The position numbers and the translations under genes are program-made. A stretch of DNA of 64,000 bases from Bacillus sp. AFS006103 (GTDB taxonomy: Bacteria; Bacillota; Bacilli; Bacillales; Cytobacillaceae). Below, one piece after another: positions 45,100 to 55,228 of the stretch. Under the pieces are notes generated by a model. It saw nothing but the letters and a program-made list of their open reading frames with translations, had not been told where the DNA came from and searched no databases. The first letter of the stretch is position 1; the number at the start of each line of letters is the position of its first letter. The stretch is from assembly GCA_002559145.1 (NCBI GenBank), contig NTXX01000008.1:161037-225036 (forward strand), read 5' to 3'.

Positions 45100-46290
45100 T
45101 TAAATAACGCCCATTTCCTTGCCAACTTTTTCATAAGTAGCAATTGCTTGATCAAGCATTTCTTTTGTATGAGCAGCTGTTGGCATGTTACGAACACGAC
45201 CGGTTCCTTGTGGAACGGTTGGGAACACAATGGCCTTGGCATAAACTCCTTCATCATTTAAACGTTTGCTAAATTGTTGGGTTAAGGCTTCGTCCCCAAT
45301 GATACATGGAGTGATTGGAGTTTCGCTGTTACCAATATTAAAACCTAACTCTTTCAAGCCTTTTTTTAGATAATCTCCATTTTCCCAAAGCTTTTTGTTC
45401 AGTTCCGTACTCTCCATTAGGATTTCAATCGATTTCTTACTCGCTGCCACATCGGCAGGAGTTAACGAGGTCGAAAATAAGAATGGGCGACTGCGGACCT
45501 TTAACCAATCAATCAGATTTTTCTTACCGGCCACATAACCGCCAACTACACCGATTGCCTTAGATAAGGTACCAATTTGGAAGTCAATTTTATCTGAAAG
45601 ACCAAAATGCTTAACAGTCCCGGCTCCATCACCAAGCACGCCTGAACCATGAGCATCGTCAACATAGGTTATTAAATCAAACTCTTCCGCAATCTTGACA
45701 ATTTCAGGTAGTAAGGCAATGTCTCCGTCCATTGAAAACACACCGTCGGTAATCACCATAATCTTATTGTAAAGACCTGACTCTTTTGCTGCTTTTGCCT
45801 TTGCTCGTAAATCTTCCATATCTGAATGATTAACACGGATAATTTTGGCTTTAGATAGACGGCAGCCGTCAATAATGGAAGCGTGGTTTAATTCATCTGA
45901 AAGAATCGCATCATTTTTATCCATGACAGCAGAAATTGCCGCCATGTTACAATTAAAGCCGGATTGGTAAGCAATCGCCGCTTCTGTATGCTTAAATTCA
46001 GCTAACTTTTCTTCCAGTTCCACATGAAGTTTAAGTGTTCCATTAATCGTCCGAACTGCCCCTGCACCAACTCCGAATTTTTCAATCGCCTCAGTGGCAG
46101 CTTTCCTTAAGCGTTCATCTGTTGCTAAACCTAAATAGTTGTTCGAAGAAAGATTCACAAGCTCCCTGCCGTTTATCGTAATTACGGGGCCATTTGGGCT
46201 TTCGAGTGGGTCGATGACATTATATAGACCTTTTCCCTTTAGATCTTCAAGATTTTCATTTAAAAATTGATCCAAAATAGTACTAGACAT
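45100..46290 (-). CDS. kbl: Glycine C-acetyltransferase (2-amino-3-ketobutyrate CoA ligase)
   Basis: 396 residues. It is an alpha-oxoamine synthase fold PLP enzyme. Landmarks are [29 protein letters not shown]-like [23 protein letters not shown] and the PLP lysine in [12 protein letters not shown] (about Lys242). It splits 2-amino-3-ketobutyrate with CoA. Position before the threonine dehydrogenase gives an operon for threonine breakdown to glycine. Ribosome site AGGAGG precedes the ATG. The 340 bp upstream show no riboswitch that I recognise. Confidence 0.95.
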   Translation of the reverse strand: MSSTILDQFLNENLEDLKGKGLYNVIDPLESPNGPVITINGRELVNLSSNNYLGLATDERLRKAATEAIEKFGVGAGAVRTINGTLKLHVELEEKLAEFKHTEAAIAYQSGFNCNMAAISAVMDKNDAILSDELNHASIIDGCRLSKAKIIRVNHSDMEDLRAKAKAAKESGLYNKIMVITDGVFSMDGDIALLPEIVKIAEEFDLITYVDDAHGSGVLGDGAGTVKHFGLSDKIDFQIGTLSKAIGVVGGYVAGKKNLIDWLKVRSRPFLFSTSLTPADVAASKKSIEILMESTELNKKLWENGDYLKKGLKELGFNIGNSETPITPCIIGDEALTQQFSKRLNDEGVYAKAIVFPTVPQGTGRVRNMPTAAHTKEMLDQAIATYEKVGKEMGVI

Positions 46291-46633
46291 ATTCCATTCC
46301 TCCTCTATTTGTTTGAATCTGTTTTGTCGTTTGCGAAAAAAACGATTGTCCGTTTCAGGTGGACATTAATAACCTTGTTTAATAGCGGTATCAAAGGATT
46401 ACCAAAGTATACTTTATCATACTTTTTTAAAGTTGTTCATATCTAGTGGACAAAAAATTAAAAATATTTTTTTATACTTTTAGAATACCCAAATCAAAAA
46501 AAGGTTATTTCGTTCTGGTAATCAAAAGCTCTTAGATAGATTAGTTTAAAACTGGCATGGTTTTACGGTATAATGGTTTCTTAACTACTCTTTGAAAAGA
46601 TTGCTCAATTGCTTGATAGAAAGGGTGTCACAC

Positions 46634-46921
46634 TTGTCATTTATGTATTCTGTACTTTACACACTGAGTATTGGCGCGGTATTTATTTTTCTATTAATTC
46701 TCGCCTATGATTTTCTTTACGGTGAAAAATCCGAAAAGCAAACGAAGAAAATACACAAATATTTTCGAAAAGAGACCATTAAAAAAATTGACAGGATGGA
46801 ACATCACCCTCGAAAATTTACGATGTACCTTGTAACAACGAATAATGGAGAGAAAAAAATTAAAATGAAACCTGGTTATAAAGTAATCAATATGGTTTCA
46901 AAGGAGAAACACAAGAAGTAA
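46634..46921 (+). CDS. Single-pass membrane protein, unknown function
   Basis: 95 residues from TTG 46634, chosen because AAAGGGTG lies 6 nt upstream; an upstream in-frame ATG has no such site. One transmembrane helix (about 5-28, VLYTLSIGAVFIFLLILAY) is followed by a strongly basic cytoplasmic tail with KKIHKYFRKETIKK and KPGYKVINMVSKEKHKK. The family is not recognised. Monocistronic, ends at a hairpin shared with the next gene. Confidence 0.6.
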   Translation: MSFMYSVLYTLSIGAVFIFLLILAYDFLYGEKSEKQTKKIHKYFRKETIKKIDRMEHHPRKFTMYLVTTNNGEKKIKMKPGYKVINMVSKEKHKK

Positions 46922-46959
46922 CGAAGATGAATTTCAAAATATCGCCGCTTTTCCACTAA

Positions 46960-46992
46960 AAATAGGAACCAATTCAAGTGAATGGTTCCTTC
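46960..46992. terminator. Terminator between convergent genes
   Basis: AGGAACCA and TGGTTCCT with inner ATTCA/TGAAT pairing; T-rich on the minus side (ATTTTT). Confidence 0.65.
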
Positions 46993-47022
46993 TCTATTTA
47001 TATAATATTTCCTATGGCTCTC

Positions 47023-48021
47023 TTACTTTACCGACAAAGAATTCAATTTTCCTGCATATTGATTGATATTTTGTAATGCTTCTTTGTACTCCACTGCTAA
47101 ACTTTCAATTATTTCACTTACAGATTCGATTTTATTGATTGCTCCAACCCCATGACCTGCGGACCATATATCCCGCCATGCTTTTGCATTGGTTTCCTTT
47201 TGCATACCATCAAAGTTAACCTGATCTTTTTTGACAAGTTTCTCTGGGTCCAACCCTGCCTTTTTAATACTAGGTACTAACATATTGCACATGATCCCCG
47301 AGAAAGCATCCGTTAAGATAATATCCTCTTGTGTGGCTTCAACCAGCATTTCCCGATACTCATCCCTTGCCATACTTTCTGTCGCTACAATAAACCGAGT
47401 TCCCATATAAGCAAGGTTAGCACCCGCTGCTTGTGCAGCTAATATTCCCTTTCCTGTTGAAATGGAACCAGCGAGGACGATGATTCCATCCCAGAAGTTT
47501 CGCACCATATCTATGAAAGCAAAATTGTTGATTTGACCTGCGTGACCTCCTGCCCCGCTTGCGACCAATATCAGACCATCGACACCCGCTTCTGCTGCTT
47601 TTTTAGCAAATTTTAAATCACTAACATCAGAGAATACCAATCCACCGTATTCATGGACAATATCCACGACTCGTTTTGGACTGCCTAAGGAAGTAATCAC
47701 CAATTGAGGCATATGCTTTTTGATCAATGAAAGTTCTTCTTCGAGGCGGCTGTAAGAACTATGTACAACCATATTCATCGCCCATGGAGCAATTTTTCGG
47801 TGAGGATCGAGCGCACGAGCCTCCTCCAACTCTTCATTTAACTGTCCCATCCATTGATCAAGCACTTCAATAGGTCTGGCGTTTGGAGCGGGAAACGAAC
47901 CAATCACGCCATTTAAGCAACAATTTTTAACGAGGTCGGTGCCTGACACCAAAAACATCGGTGCCGATATAACTGGTAATTTCAGCTGGTTCCACCATGT
48001 TTCAGGTATAGATTTTTTCAC
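47023..48021 (-). CDS. Nitronate monooxygenase family flavoprotein
   Basis: 332 residues from GTG after GGAGGGTGA. FMN TIM barrel of the 2-nitropropane dioxygenase/NMO family: LPVISAPMFLVSG at the start, GVDGLILVASGAGGHAGQ, VLAGSISTGKGILAAQAAGANLAYMGTRF quoted here as one glycine-rich phosphate-binding region, and GHGVGAI near the end. It oxidises alkyl nitronates or related toxic nitro compounds. Substrate not certain, since FabK-like enzymes are relatives. Monocistronic. Confidence 0.85.
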   Translation of the reverse strand: MKKSIPETWWNQLKLPVISAPMFLVSGTDLVKNCCLNGVIGSFPAPNARPIEVLDQWMGQLNEELEEARALDPHRKIAPWAMNMVVHSSYSRLEEELSLIKKHMPQLVITSLGSPKRVVDIVHEYGGLVFSDVSDLKFAKKAAEAGVDGLILVASGAGGHAGQINNFAFIDMVRNFWDGIIVLAGSISTGKGILAAQAAGANLAYMGTRFIVATESMARDEYREMLVEATQEDIILTDAFSGIMCNMLVPSIKKAGLDPEKLVKKDQVNFDGMQKETNAKAWRDIWSAGHGVGAINKIESVSEIIESLAVEYKEALQNINQYAGKLNSLSVK

Positions 48022-48248
48022 TATTACTCACCCTCCATTTTAGAATTTTCTGAATAAACATTTCTCTTTTATAGTACCTGAAAATGAATGAGTATTCAAT
48101 CTTTGGGTGAGCCTTTTATTTATGCTATTTCAAACGCTTACAATACACGAACGATTTCATTTTAAATTTTGAAATTATTCGCTTTTTTATAAAAAATGAT
48201 TGATTTCATCTTTTTTTGCGCATATACTATGTATAAATTCATAAGGTT

Positions 48249-48450
48249 CACTCATATAATCGCGGGGATATGGCCCGCAAGTTTCTACCGGATTGCCGTT
48301 AACAATCTGACTATGAGTGGGTAATGGGAATGACGCTGTTCTATTTAAAGCGTACTAATTCCTTCTCTTTTTGGTCATTAAGCCCAAAGGTCATTACCTC
48401 ACTCATTTTTTGATGTGAGGCAATCGATCTTTGGGTTTTTATTTTTTTAT
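48249..48450 (+). promoter_or_regulatory. Guanine riboswitch with terminator (xpt-pbuX leader)
   Basis: The aptamer (48249-48319) has the conserved CACTCATATAATC and GAGTG P1 ends and the kissing loops GATATGG and CGTTAACA. The core reads TTTCTACC and GACTATGAG. The specificity base equivalent to position 74 is C (48311), so it should bind guanine or xanthine/hypoxanthine rather than adenine. The expression platform is a long terminator (CCCAAAGG...CTTTGGG, 48383-48435, then T runs). Purine binding should stop transcription before xpt. Confidence 0.95.
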
Positions 48451-48452
48451 AA

Positions 48453-49057
<605 letters not shown>

Positions 49058-49058
<1 letters not shown>

Positions 49059-50362
49059 TGAAACAACACCCTTTTAAAATTGCCTCATTAGGCATTCAGC
49101 ATGTATTAGCTATGTATGCAGGAGCAGTCATCGTCCCATTAATCGTCGGCGGAGCACTTAAATTTTCAGGCGAACAATTAACTTACTTGGTTTCTATCGA
49201 CATTTTAATGTGCGGAATTGCAACCATTTTACAAGTTTGGCAGAATCGCTTTTTCGGTATTGGCTTACCAATTGTTCTTGGCTGTACTTTTACTGCAGTG
49301 GGACCGATGATTGCCATTGGTGGACAGTTTGGTCTTTCCGCCATTTATGGTTCAATCCTTATTTCCGGTCTGGTCGTCATCGTTATTTCTCAATTCTTTG
49401 GCAAGTTAATTAAGTTCTTCCCGCCAGTTGTTACTGGCTCTGTTGTTACGATTATTGGGATTACACTCATTCCTGTCGCAATGAATAACATCGCGGGTGG
49501 TCTAGGCAGCCCTGATTATGGAAGTCTATCGAATATTAGCTTAGCTTTCGGAACCCTGCTTTTCATTATCTTGCTCTATCGTTTTACGAAAGGTTTTATT
49601 CGCTCCATCTCCATTTTACTTGGATTAATTGGCGGTACTGTGGCTGCTTCCCTGATGGGTAAAGTAAATTTCTCAGCAGTTGCGGATGCATCTTGGTTCC
49701 ATATGGTAAAACCATTTTATTTCGGTACACCTACCTTTGAATGGACCCCTATTTTAACAATGACTCTAGTAGCAATTGTTAGTTTGGTAGAATCGACAGG
49801 CGTTTATTTCGCTCTAAGCGATATCACTGGTAAAAAATTATCTGAAAAGGATTTAGCAAGAGGGTATCGTGCAGAAGGTCTTGCAAGTATGATTGGTGCT
49901 TTGTTTAATGCTTTCCCATACACAACCTTCTCTCAAAACGTCGGACTTGTCCAACTTTCAGGTGTAAAAAGCAAAAACGTTATCTATACGATGGGCGGAA
50001 TGCTAATATTTCTTGGTTTTATTCCAAAAATCGGTGCATTTACTACCGTTATTCCAACCCCTGTCCTTGGTGGCGCTATGGTAGCGATGTTCGGGATGGT
50101 CATTGCCTATGGAATTAAAATGCTGGGTAACGTCGATTTTGCATCCCAAGAAAATCTTCTAATCATTGCTTGTTCTGTTGGAATGGGAATGGGTGTAACG
50201 GCTGTACCTGATATGTTTGCTCACCTGCCTGAAGGTGTTAAAATCCTTACTAGCAGCGGCATTGTTACAGGGAGCCTTACCGCCATATTTTTAAACATTG
50301 TTTTCAATCTTACAAAGTCAACCAAGCGGATAAAGCAAGTAAATAATCAAATTGCCTCTTAA
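49058..50362 (+). CDS. pbuX: Xanthine permease PbuX
   Basis: 434 residues. It is a nucleobase-ascorbate transporter (NAT/NCS2) with about 12-14 helices, importing xanthine for Xpt. The family signature is the QNVGLVQLSGVKSK segment, together with a conserved acidic site in LVESTGVYFALSD. Translation is coupled to xpt by the one-base stop/start overlap, and the riboswitch controls both genes. Confidence 0.96.
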
Positions 50363-50387
50363 CAAGTAAAGAAAAGAATAAGGTCAA

Positions 50388-50424
50388 AGGACGATACTTT
50401 TTCATGGTATCGTCTTTATTTTTT
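50388..50424 (+). terminator. Terminator of xpt-pbuX
   Basis: GACGATAC and GTATCGTC with an 8-nt loop, followed by TTTATTTTTT. The T tract overlaps the stop of the GerPA-type gene on the other strand. Confidence 0.8.
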
Positions 50425-50643
50425 CTTATTCATCGCCTGAATTAATTCGATAATTTCAGTTATGTTTCTTTGCAATAAAGCACTGTTCCTGGAACTCGAT
50501 CTTACTTCTGTACCTGAATTATCAATTCCGGACCCTGTGGTTGTCGTTGTTACTGATATCGGAGCAATCCAAACCGCTCCGCCAAAGTTTACAATCCCGC
50601 CAGAAATAGTTCCAATCGTAATTCCATTTTTATTGTTTGCCAA
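50416..50643 (-). CDS. GerPA/GerPF-type spore germination protein
   Basis: 75 residues from TTG 50643, which has GGAAGGTG upstream; an ATG six codons earlier has no ribosome site. The NGITIGTISGGIVNFGGAVW and GSGIDNSGT patterns resemble GerPA and GerPF, small proteins of the spore coat that help germinants reach the inner membrane. A coiled C-terminus follows (QRNITEIIELIQAMNKKK). It is a stand-alone paralogue, not part of a gerP operon. Confidence 0.75.
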   Translation of the reverse strand: MANNKNGITIGTISGGIVNFGGAVWIAPISVTTTTTGSGIDNSGTEVRSSSRNSALLQRNITEIIELIQAMNKKK

Positions 50644-50719
50644 CCGATCCACACCTTCCATACTTTTTTAATATTATATGGACAAGGTTGTAAGCTTGAT
50701 TAAGCATTTTAAGTAATAA

Positions 50720-51205
50720 TTATTCCTGTTTTTTTGGAGATTTACAGGAATCCTTTTCTAGCTTACAAATCCACTTATAAAATCCTAGTAGGATAAGGAG
50801 TAAAACCGGATCAAGTATAACAGCATGCCAAAGATTCCACCAGCCATAATGAAAGAAACCCCAAGGAGGTGGCAGCAAGGTGACGGCTTCGTAAATTAAT
50901 AAAGCAATGGTAAAAAGAATCATAAACCCAATTTGCTTAATGACCTTTGATTTATGTGGAAACCAATTTAAAAAAATCATATTTGCAGCTGGAACTAAGA
51001 ACACATGCGGCAATAATCCAGCCCAATCAATCTCTTTGTCAAAATACCAATATCCATGATATTTGAATTCAACATAGACATCAAACAAGGTTTGGAAAGC
51101 GATTGTGAAAGTCCAAATTTGGACAATTTGATTAACAGTTAAAATCTTATTTTTCTTAAATGCAAGATAATTAAATGTAATAATAGCAATTAGTAATCCA
51201 ATCAT
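50720..51205 (-). CDS. CBO0543 family membrane protein
   Basis: 161 residues with four or five hydrophobic helices and aromatic motifs such as YHGYWYFDKEIDWAGLLPH and PPPWGFFHYGWWNLWHA. This matches the CBO0543 family of small membrane proteins common in spore formers, of unknown function. Monocistronic. Confidence 0.75.
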   Translation of the reverse strand: MIGLLIAIITFNYLAFKKNKILTVNQIVQIWTFTIAFQTLFDVYVEFKYHGYWYFDKEIDWAGLLPHVFLVPAANMIFLNWFPHKSKVIKQIGFMILFTIALLIYEAVTLLPPPWGFFHYGWWNLWHAVILDPVLLLILLGFYKWICKLEKDSCKSPKKQE

Positions 51206-51228
51206 ATCTTTTCCTTTTTTTATTTAAA

Positions 51229-51308
51229 TTGCCCAAATTGATTGGTTAATTATACAAGGGTAAAAAAATCGTTTAATCCCGTGCTCAGGTGCAGGGGATT
51301 TTTTTTAT
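51229..51308 (+). promoter_or_regulatory. Possible promoter plus terminator ahead of selenium transporter
   Basis: TTGCCC, 16 nt, TATACA form a possible promoter (-10 at 51251). Right after the expected start comes a hairpin (AATCCC ... GGGATT, 51275-51300) with a T8 tail. This would give an RNA of only about 45 nt, either a small RNA or an attenuated leader. Functional link to the transporter is not shown. Confidence 0.35.
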
Positions 51309-51464
51309 ATTTTCCTTACTAAAATTATTACCATCTAATTTACCGATTAATTTTCATTTATTTAATAGATAAATTGAATTTATTTTTATGTATACTTCAC
51401 TTATAATACACTAGGTTAAGCAATTCTAAATTGCTAAAAATATTCTATCAAGGGGCAATTATTT

Positions 51465-52364
51465 ATGAAAAAATGGATTTCTGTCATCATACTTGCAATT
51501 CTTGTATTTTCATTAGCCGCATGCGGACAAAATGATAAAGATACGAGTGAAAGTAAGAAAGAAACAACAACAAAAGAAGTGTTTAAAATTGGGGCTATTC
51601 CTGACCAAAATGCTGCTGATTTAGATAAAGGTATGACTGCCGTTGCTAAATACCTTAGCGAAAAGACAGGTATGAAGGTTGAATTTGTACCATCTGTTGA
51701 TTATGCTGCACTAGTCACTGGTTTTCAACGTGGTGAAATTCATATGGCCTGGTTTGGCGGCTTAACAAGTGTACAAGCTAGAAACCTTGTTCCTGAAGCA
51801 GAGTCCATTGTACAACGTCCTCGTGACGCTGAGTTCCATTCAGTGTTTATCACCCAATCATCAGAAAACATTACCAAGCTTGCGGATTTAAAAGGCAAAT
51901 CATTTACGTTTGGCAGTGAAAGTTCTACATCCGGCCATTTAATGCCGCGTTATTATTTATCTGAGGCTGGTATTGATGCCAATAAAGACTTCGATGGCAA
52001 ACCTAATTTCTCTGGCTCACATGATACAACTTACAAATTAATTGAATCCGGTGCCTTTAAAGCTGGTGCATTGAATGAAGCGGTCTGGGAAGCTGCTGTA
52101 AAAGAAGGAAAAGTGGATACGAAAAAAGTAAAAGTTTTCTATACTACTCCTGCTTATTATGACTATAACTGGACAATCAACAGCAATGTGGAAGATGACT
52201 TTGGTAAAGGAACAAAGCAAAAGGTTAAAGACGCCCTCCTATCGATTACTGGTGAGCAAAAAGAAATTGCGAACTTATTCCAAACGGATCGTTTTGTTGA
52301 AACGAAGAATGACAATTATAAAAAGATTGAACAAGTAGCGAAGGAATTACAGATTATTAAGTAG
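51465..52364 (+). CDS. Putative selenate-type ABC transporter substrate-binding lipoprotein
   Basis: 299 residues. Lipoprotein signal with LAAC (Cys20), then a PhnD-like periplasmic-binding fold. Segments IGAIPDQNAADL, VDYAALVTGFQRGEIHMAWF, SESSTSGHLMPRY and GSHDTTYKLIESGAFKAG match the subgroup annotated as putative selenate ABC transporter binding proteins and differ from phosphonate-binding PhnD. It should capture a selenium (or other) oxyanion outside the cell. First gene of a three-gene ABC operon. Context with selA and selD supports selenium, but no assay is known to me for this protein. Confidence 0.82.
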   Translation: MKKWISVIILAILVFSLAACGQNDKDTSESKKETTTKEVFKIGAIPDQNAADLDKGMTAVAKYLSEKTGMKVEFVPSVDYAALVTGFQRGEIHMAWFGGLTSVQARNLVPEAESIVQRPRDAEFHSVFITQSSENITKLADLKGKSFTFGSESSTSGHLMPRYYLSEAGIDANKDFDGKPNFSGSHDTTYKLIESGAFKAGALNEAVWEAAVKEGKVDTKKVKVFYTTPAYYDYNWTINSNVEDDFGKGTKQKVKDALLSITGEQKEIANLFQTDRFVETKNDNYKKIEQVAKELQIIK

Positions 52365-52378
52365 TAGGTGTCGTAGAC

Positions 52379-53131
52379 ATGACTTCAAAAACAATGATTG
52401 ATGCAAAAAATATATCGAAACACTTTGAGCGGAAGATAGCCTTATCTTCCCTTTCTTTTTCTATAAAGCAGGGTGAGATGGTTGCGTTAATTGGACCTAG
52501 TGGTGCCGGGAAAACAACGTTATTAAACTCAATTGCTGGACTGGTCCCAATCCATAGTGGCGAGCTATTAATTGATAGCAAACCGATAGCAACCTATAAA
52601 AAAGGGAAACCATTTGCCAAAAAGGTTGGTGTCATTCGACAGCAATTTGATTTGATTGGTTCAATTGCAGTTATCCATAATGTCCTAGCGGGCCGATTAG
52701 CAGACTGGGGCCTTTTCAAATCTCTCTTCTCGCTGCTTGTTCCTCAGGAAAAAGAGGTAGCCCTAAATGCACTTAGAAGAGTGGGTCTTGCAGATAAGTT
52801 GTACGAAATAACCTCCACTTTATCTGGAGGCGAACAGCAGCGTGTTGCGATGGCGAGATTAATGGTCCAAAAACCGGAAGTGATTTTGGCAGACGAACCG
52901 GTAGCCTCACTAGATCCTGCGAGAGCTGAGGATGTATTAGCCATGCTGATAAAGATCATTTCTGAAGAAAAACAAACATTGATTGCCAGCTTGCATTCGG
53001 TTGAATATGCTCGTAAATATTTTACAAGAATCATCGCACTTAAAAATGGAGAAATCCTTTTTGATTTGCCAACCGAAAAAGTGACAGACGACAGGTTAGC
53101 CGAACTTTATCGCTTAAAGGAGCAAGGTTAA
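52379..53131 (+). CDS. ABC transporter ATPase, phosphonate/selenate type
   Basis: 250 residues. Walker A GPSGAGKTT (about 39-47), Q-loop, signature LSGGEQQRVAMAR and Walker B VILADEPVASLDP, followed by SLHSVEYARKYF as switch region. Like PhnC but beside a selenate-type binding protein. It lies 14 bp after the binding protein and one base before the permease, so one transcript is likely. Confidence 0.9.
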   Translation: MTSKTMIDAKNISKHFERKIALSSLSFSIKQGEMVALIGPSGAGKTTLLNSIAGLVPIHSGELLIDSKPIATYKKGKPFAKKVGVIRQQFDLIGSIAVIHNVLAGRLADWGLFKSLFSLLVPQEKEVALNALRRVGLADKLYEITSTLSGGEQQRVAMARLMVQKPEVILADEPVASLDPARAEDVLAMLIKIISEEKQTLIASLHSVEYARKYFTRIIALKNGEILFDLPTEKVTDDRLAELYRLKEQG

Positions 53132-53132
53132 A

Positions 53133-54770
53133 ATGTTGAAAGAAAAATCTGTATTGGTTCGGTATAATCGCCTGATTCTTTCCTTGCTATTAATTGCTGT
53201 CTTCGTATGGAGCTTGTTCTCGATTCAATGGAATTCAGACCTTTTCCATGCCGGCGGAATTCCAACGATGCTGCAAATATTGAAAGGGCTAATTCAGCCT
53301 GATTTGTCTGCAGAGGTATTAATTAAAGGGTTCGAATCTGCGTGGATTACGCTTGCTTATGCGGTTGCCGGGATGTTCCTCGCCCTTATTTATGCGTTGG
53401 TTGTTGGAACTCTTGCATCAGGCACATTAACTTCGAGGAGGATTTCCCGACTTACTTCAAAAATATTCTTTCGAGGTATTTTAGGATTTACTCGTTCGAT
53501 CCATGAGCTAATTTGGGCATGGCTTTTCGTCGCTGCAGTCGGCCTTTCCCCCTATGCAGCGATATTTGCACTTGCGATTCCGTATGGAGGGATTCTTGGC
53601 CGTATTTTTGCTGATATGTTAAATGATGTGCGTGAAGAACCAATCACTGCATTAAGAGCTGCAGGTGCCTCGCGCCTTCAAATTCTTTTTTATGGTTATC
53701 TTCCACTGATTTGGGCAGATATGATCAGCTACACGATGTACCGTTTCGAATGTGCGATTCGCTCTTCAGCCATTATGAGCTTTATCGGACTTGGAGGTTT
53801 AGGGTATCAAATTCAATTATCTCTCGCAGATTTGAAATACGATCAAGTCTGGGCCTATGTGTTTTTTCTGATTGCTCTTGTCTTGCTTGTGGATATTTGG
53901 AGCAATTATGTAAGAAAAGGATTGACGGAGCAAAAGCGCCGGAATGGATTCAGTTCCGGATGGAGGTCTTCCCTATTCGCCATGCTATTAATCATTGGGT
54001 CCTGGGCATTTATAACCGTTGGTGAGAAGGCTCAATTGTTTGAATTGTTATCGGATAAGAATATCGAATATGCAAAAAAGTTTTTTGGCAGCTTAATTGG
54101 CATAAACGATAAGCACCCTGCCTTCCTTAATGGTGGAAGCTGGTCAGCAGCACTGAAGCTCACACTAGAAACGCTGGAAATGAGTATAATGGCGATTGGA
54201 TTTGCGACGGTCGCCGCCTTCCTAACTGTTATTCCGGCAGCTAGAAATATTGCCGATGGAAGCTTAACTTCTTCAAAGCGATGGTATAACTGGATTCTTT
54301 ACGGAATCGTCCGCATCACTTATATCTTCTCTCGTTCCGTTCCTGAGCTAGTTTGGGCGATGATGATCATTTTTATTTTTAAACCAGGTTTGCTACCTGG
54401 AGCAATCGCGCTTGCACTCCATAACTTTGGGATACTTGGCAAGCTTTGGGCAGAGGTGATTGAGGACATGGACCCTCGTCCTATCCGTAATTTAGCTACA
54501 GCAGGTGCATCCAAAATCCAGATCTTCTTTTATGGGATTCTGCCCTCTGTGTTACCTAGATTTCTAACCTATATCTTATATCGTTGGGAAGTCATTATGA
54601 GGACCACGATTGTTGTTGGTTTTGTCGGTGCAGGCGGCCTTGGAATGGAGTTTAAACTCGCTATGAGCTATTTCCAATATACCGAAATTACACTGTTACT
54701 TCTTTGTTATATGATTCTCGTCGTCATTGCTGACTTTGCTTCAGAAAGCACGAGAAAGGCTGTTAAATAG
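53133..54770 (+). CDS. Fused double-domain ABC permease, PhnE type
   Basis: 545 residues made of two PhnE-like permease domains. Each half has the EAA loop: DVREEPITALRAAGASRLQI (about residue 165) and DMDPRPIRNLATAGASKIQI (about 450). Each half is followed by an F-x-G-x-G-G-L-G segment (MSFIGLGGLGYQ and VGFVGAGGLGMEFK). About 10-12 helices. The fusion supplies both permease subunits in one chain. Ends the transporter operon. Confidence 0.88.
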   Translation: MLKEKSVLVRYNRLILSLLLIAVFVWSLFSIQWNSDLFHAGGIPTMLQILKGLIQPDLSAEVLIKGFESAWITLAYAVAGMFLALIYALVVGTLASGTLTSRRISRLTSKIFFRGILGFTRSIHELIWAWLFVAAVGLSPYAAIFALAIPYGGILGRIFADMLNDVREEPITALRAAGASRLQILFYGYLPLIWADMISYTMYRFECAIRSSAIMSFIGLGGLGYQIQLSLADLKYDQVWAYVFFLIALVLLVDIWSNYVRKGLTEQKRRNGFSSGWRSSLFAMLLIIGSWAFITVGEKAQLFELLSDKNIEYAKKFFGSLIGINDKHPAFLNGGSWSAALKLTLETLEMSIMAIGFATVAAFLTVIPAARNIADGSLTSSKRWYNWILYGIVRITYIFSRSVPELVWAMMIIFIFKPGLLPGAIALALHNFGILGKLWAEVIEDMDPRPIRNLATAGASKIQIFFYGILPSVLPRFLTYILYRWEVIMRTTIVVGFVGAGGLGMEFKLAMSYFQYTEITLLLLCYMILVVIADFASESTRKAVK

Positions 54771-54780
54771 TTTATTATGC

Positions 54781-54931
54781 TGATGAAAGACAAAACTTGG
54801 TCTAGATTCAGAAGAACTGTCTTTCATTGAGTTGATGAAAGACAAAACACGGTCTAGAATCGGAAGAAATGTCTTTCATTGAGCTGATGAAAGACAAAAC
54901 TCGGTCTAGAATCGGAAGAAATGTCTTTCAT
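54781..54931. repeat. Three tandem 52-bp palindromic repeats
   Basis: Copies start at 54781, 54833 and 54885. Each has arms ATGAAAGACA and TGTCTTTCAT around a GGTCTAGA-containing centre, so each can fold as a hairpin. They lie between the permease stop and its terminator, in the 3' UTR. Confidence 0.85.
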
Positions 54932-54947
54932 AAAGCTTCAAAATTTT

Positions 54948-54984
54948 TTGTCCGCAATGGCTCTTATTGCGGACACTTTTTTTA
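54948..54984 (+). terminator. Terminator of the selenium transporter operon
   Basis: GTCCGCAAT and ATTGCGGAC, 7-nt loop, followed by a long T run. Confidence 0.85.
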
Positions 54985-55110
54985 GCTTCCGAACTATGAA
55001 TATTATCAAGAGTATTCTATTCAGCTATCACTAGCATTTGCTAGCTACTCACTATCATATTCCTAAGTAAGTGATATAACCTAGGTTAGCTTGGTTTTTG
55101 CATACTATTT

Positions 55111-55133
55111 CCATCAAAGGAAATAATTGATGG
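55111..55133. promoter_or_regulatory. Inverted repeat upstream of MFS pump
   Basis: CCATCAA, 9 nt, TTGATGG, located 96 nt before the MFS start. Possible operator of a drug-responsive regulator. No regulator gene is adjacent. Confidence 0.35.
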
Positions 55134-55228
55134 AAGAGGCTTGTTTTCAGACGTCGGTTTCCATTATCTTATTAGTAGGAAGTAAGTATAATCAATGACT
55201 TTAAAAGTCACCTAGGAGTGAAAATTCT

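Noticed and set aside
51465..54770. Phosphonate transporter PhnDEC
   Set aside because: The binding protein has the selenate-subgroup motifs (SESSTSGHLMPRY, GSHDTTYKL), there are no phn lyase genes, and the window has Sec genes; phosphonate remains a fallback.
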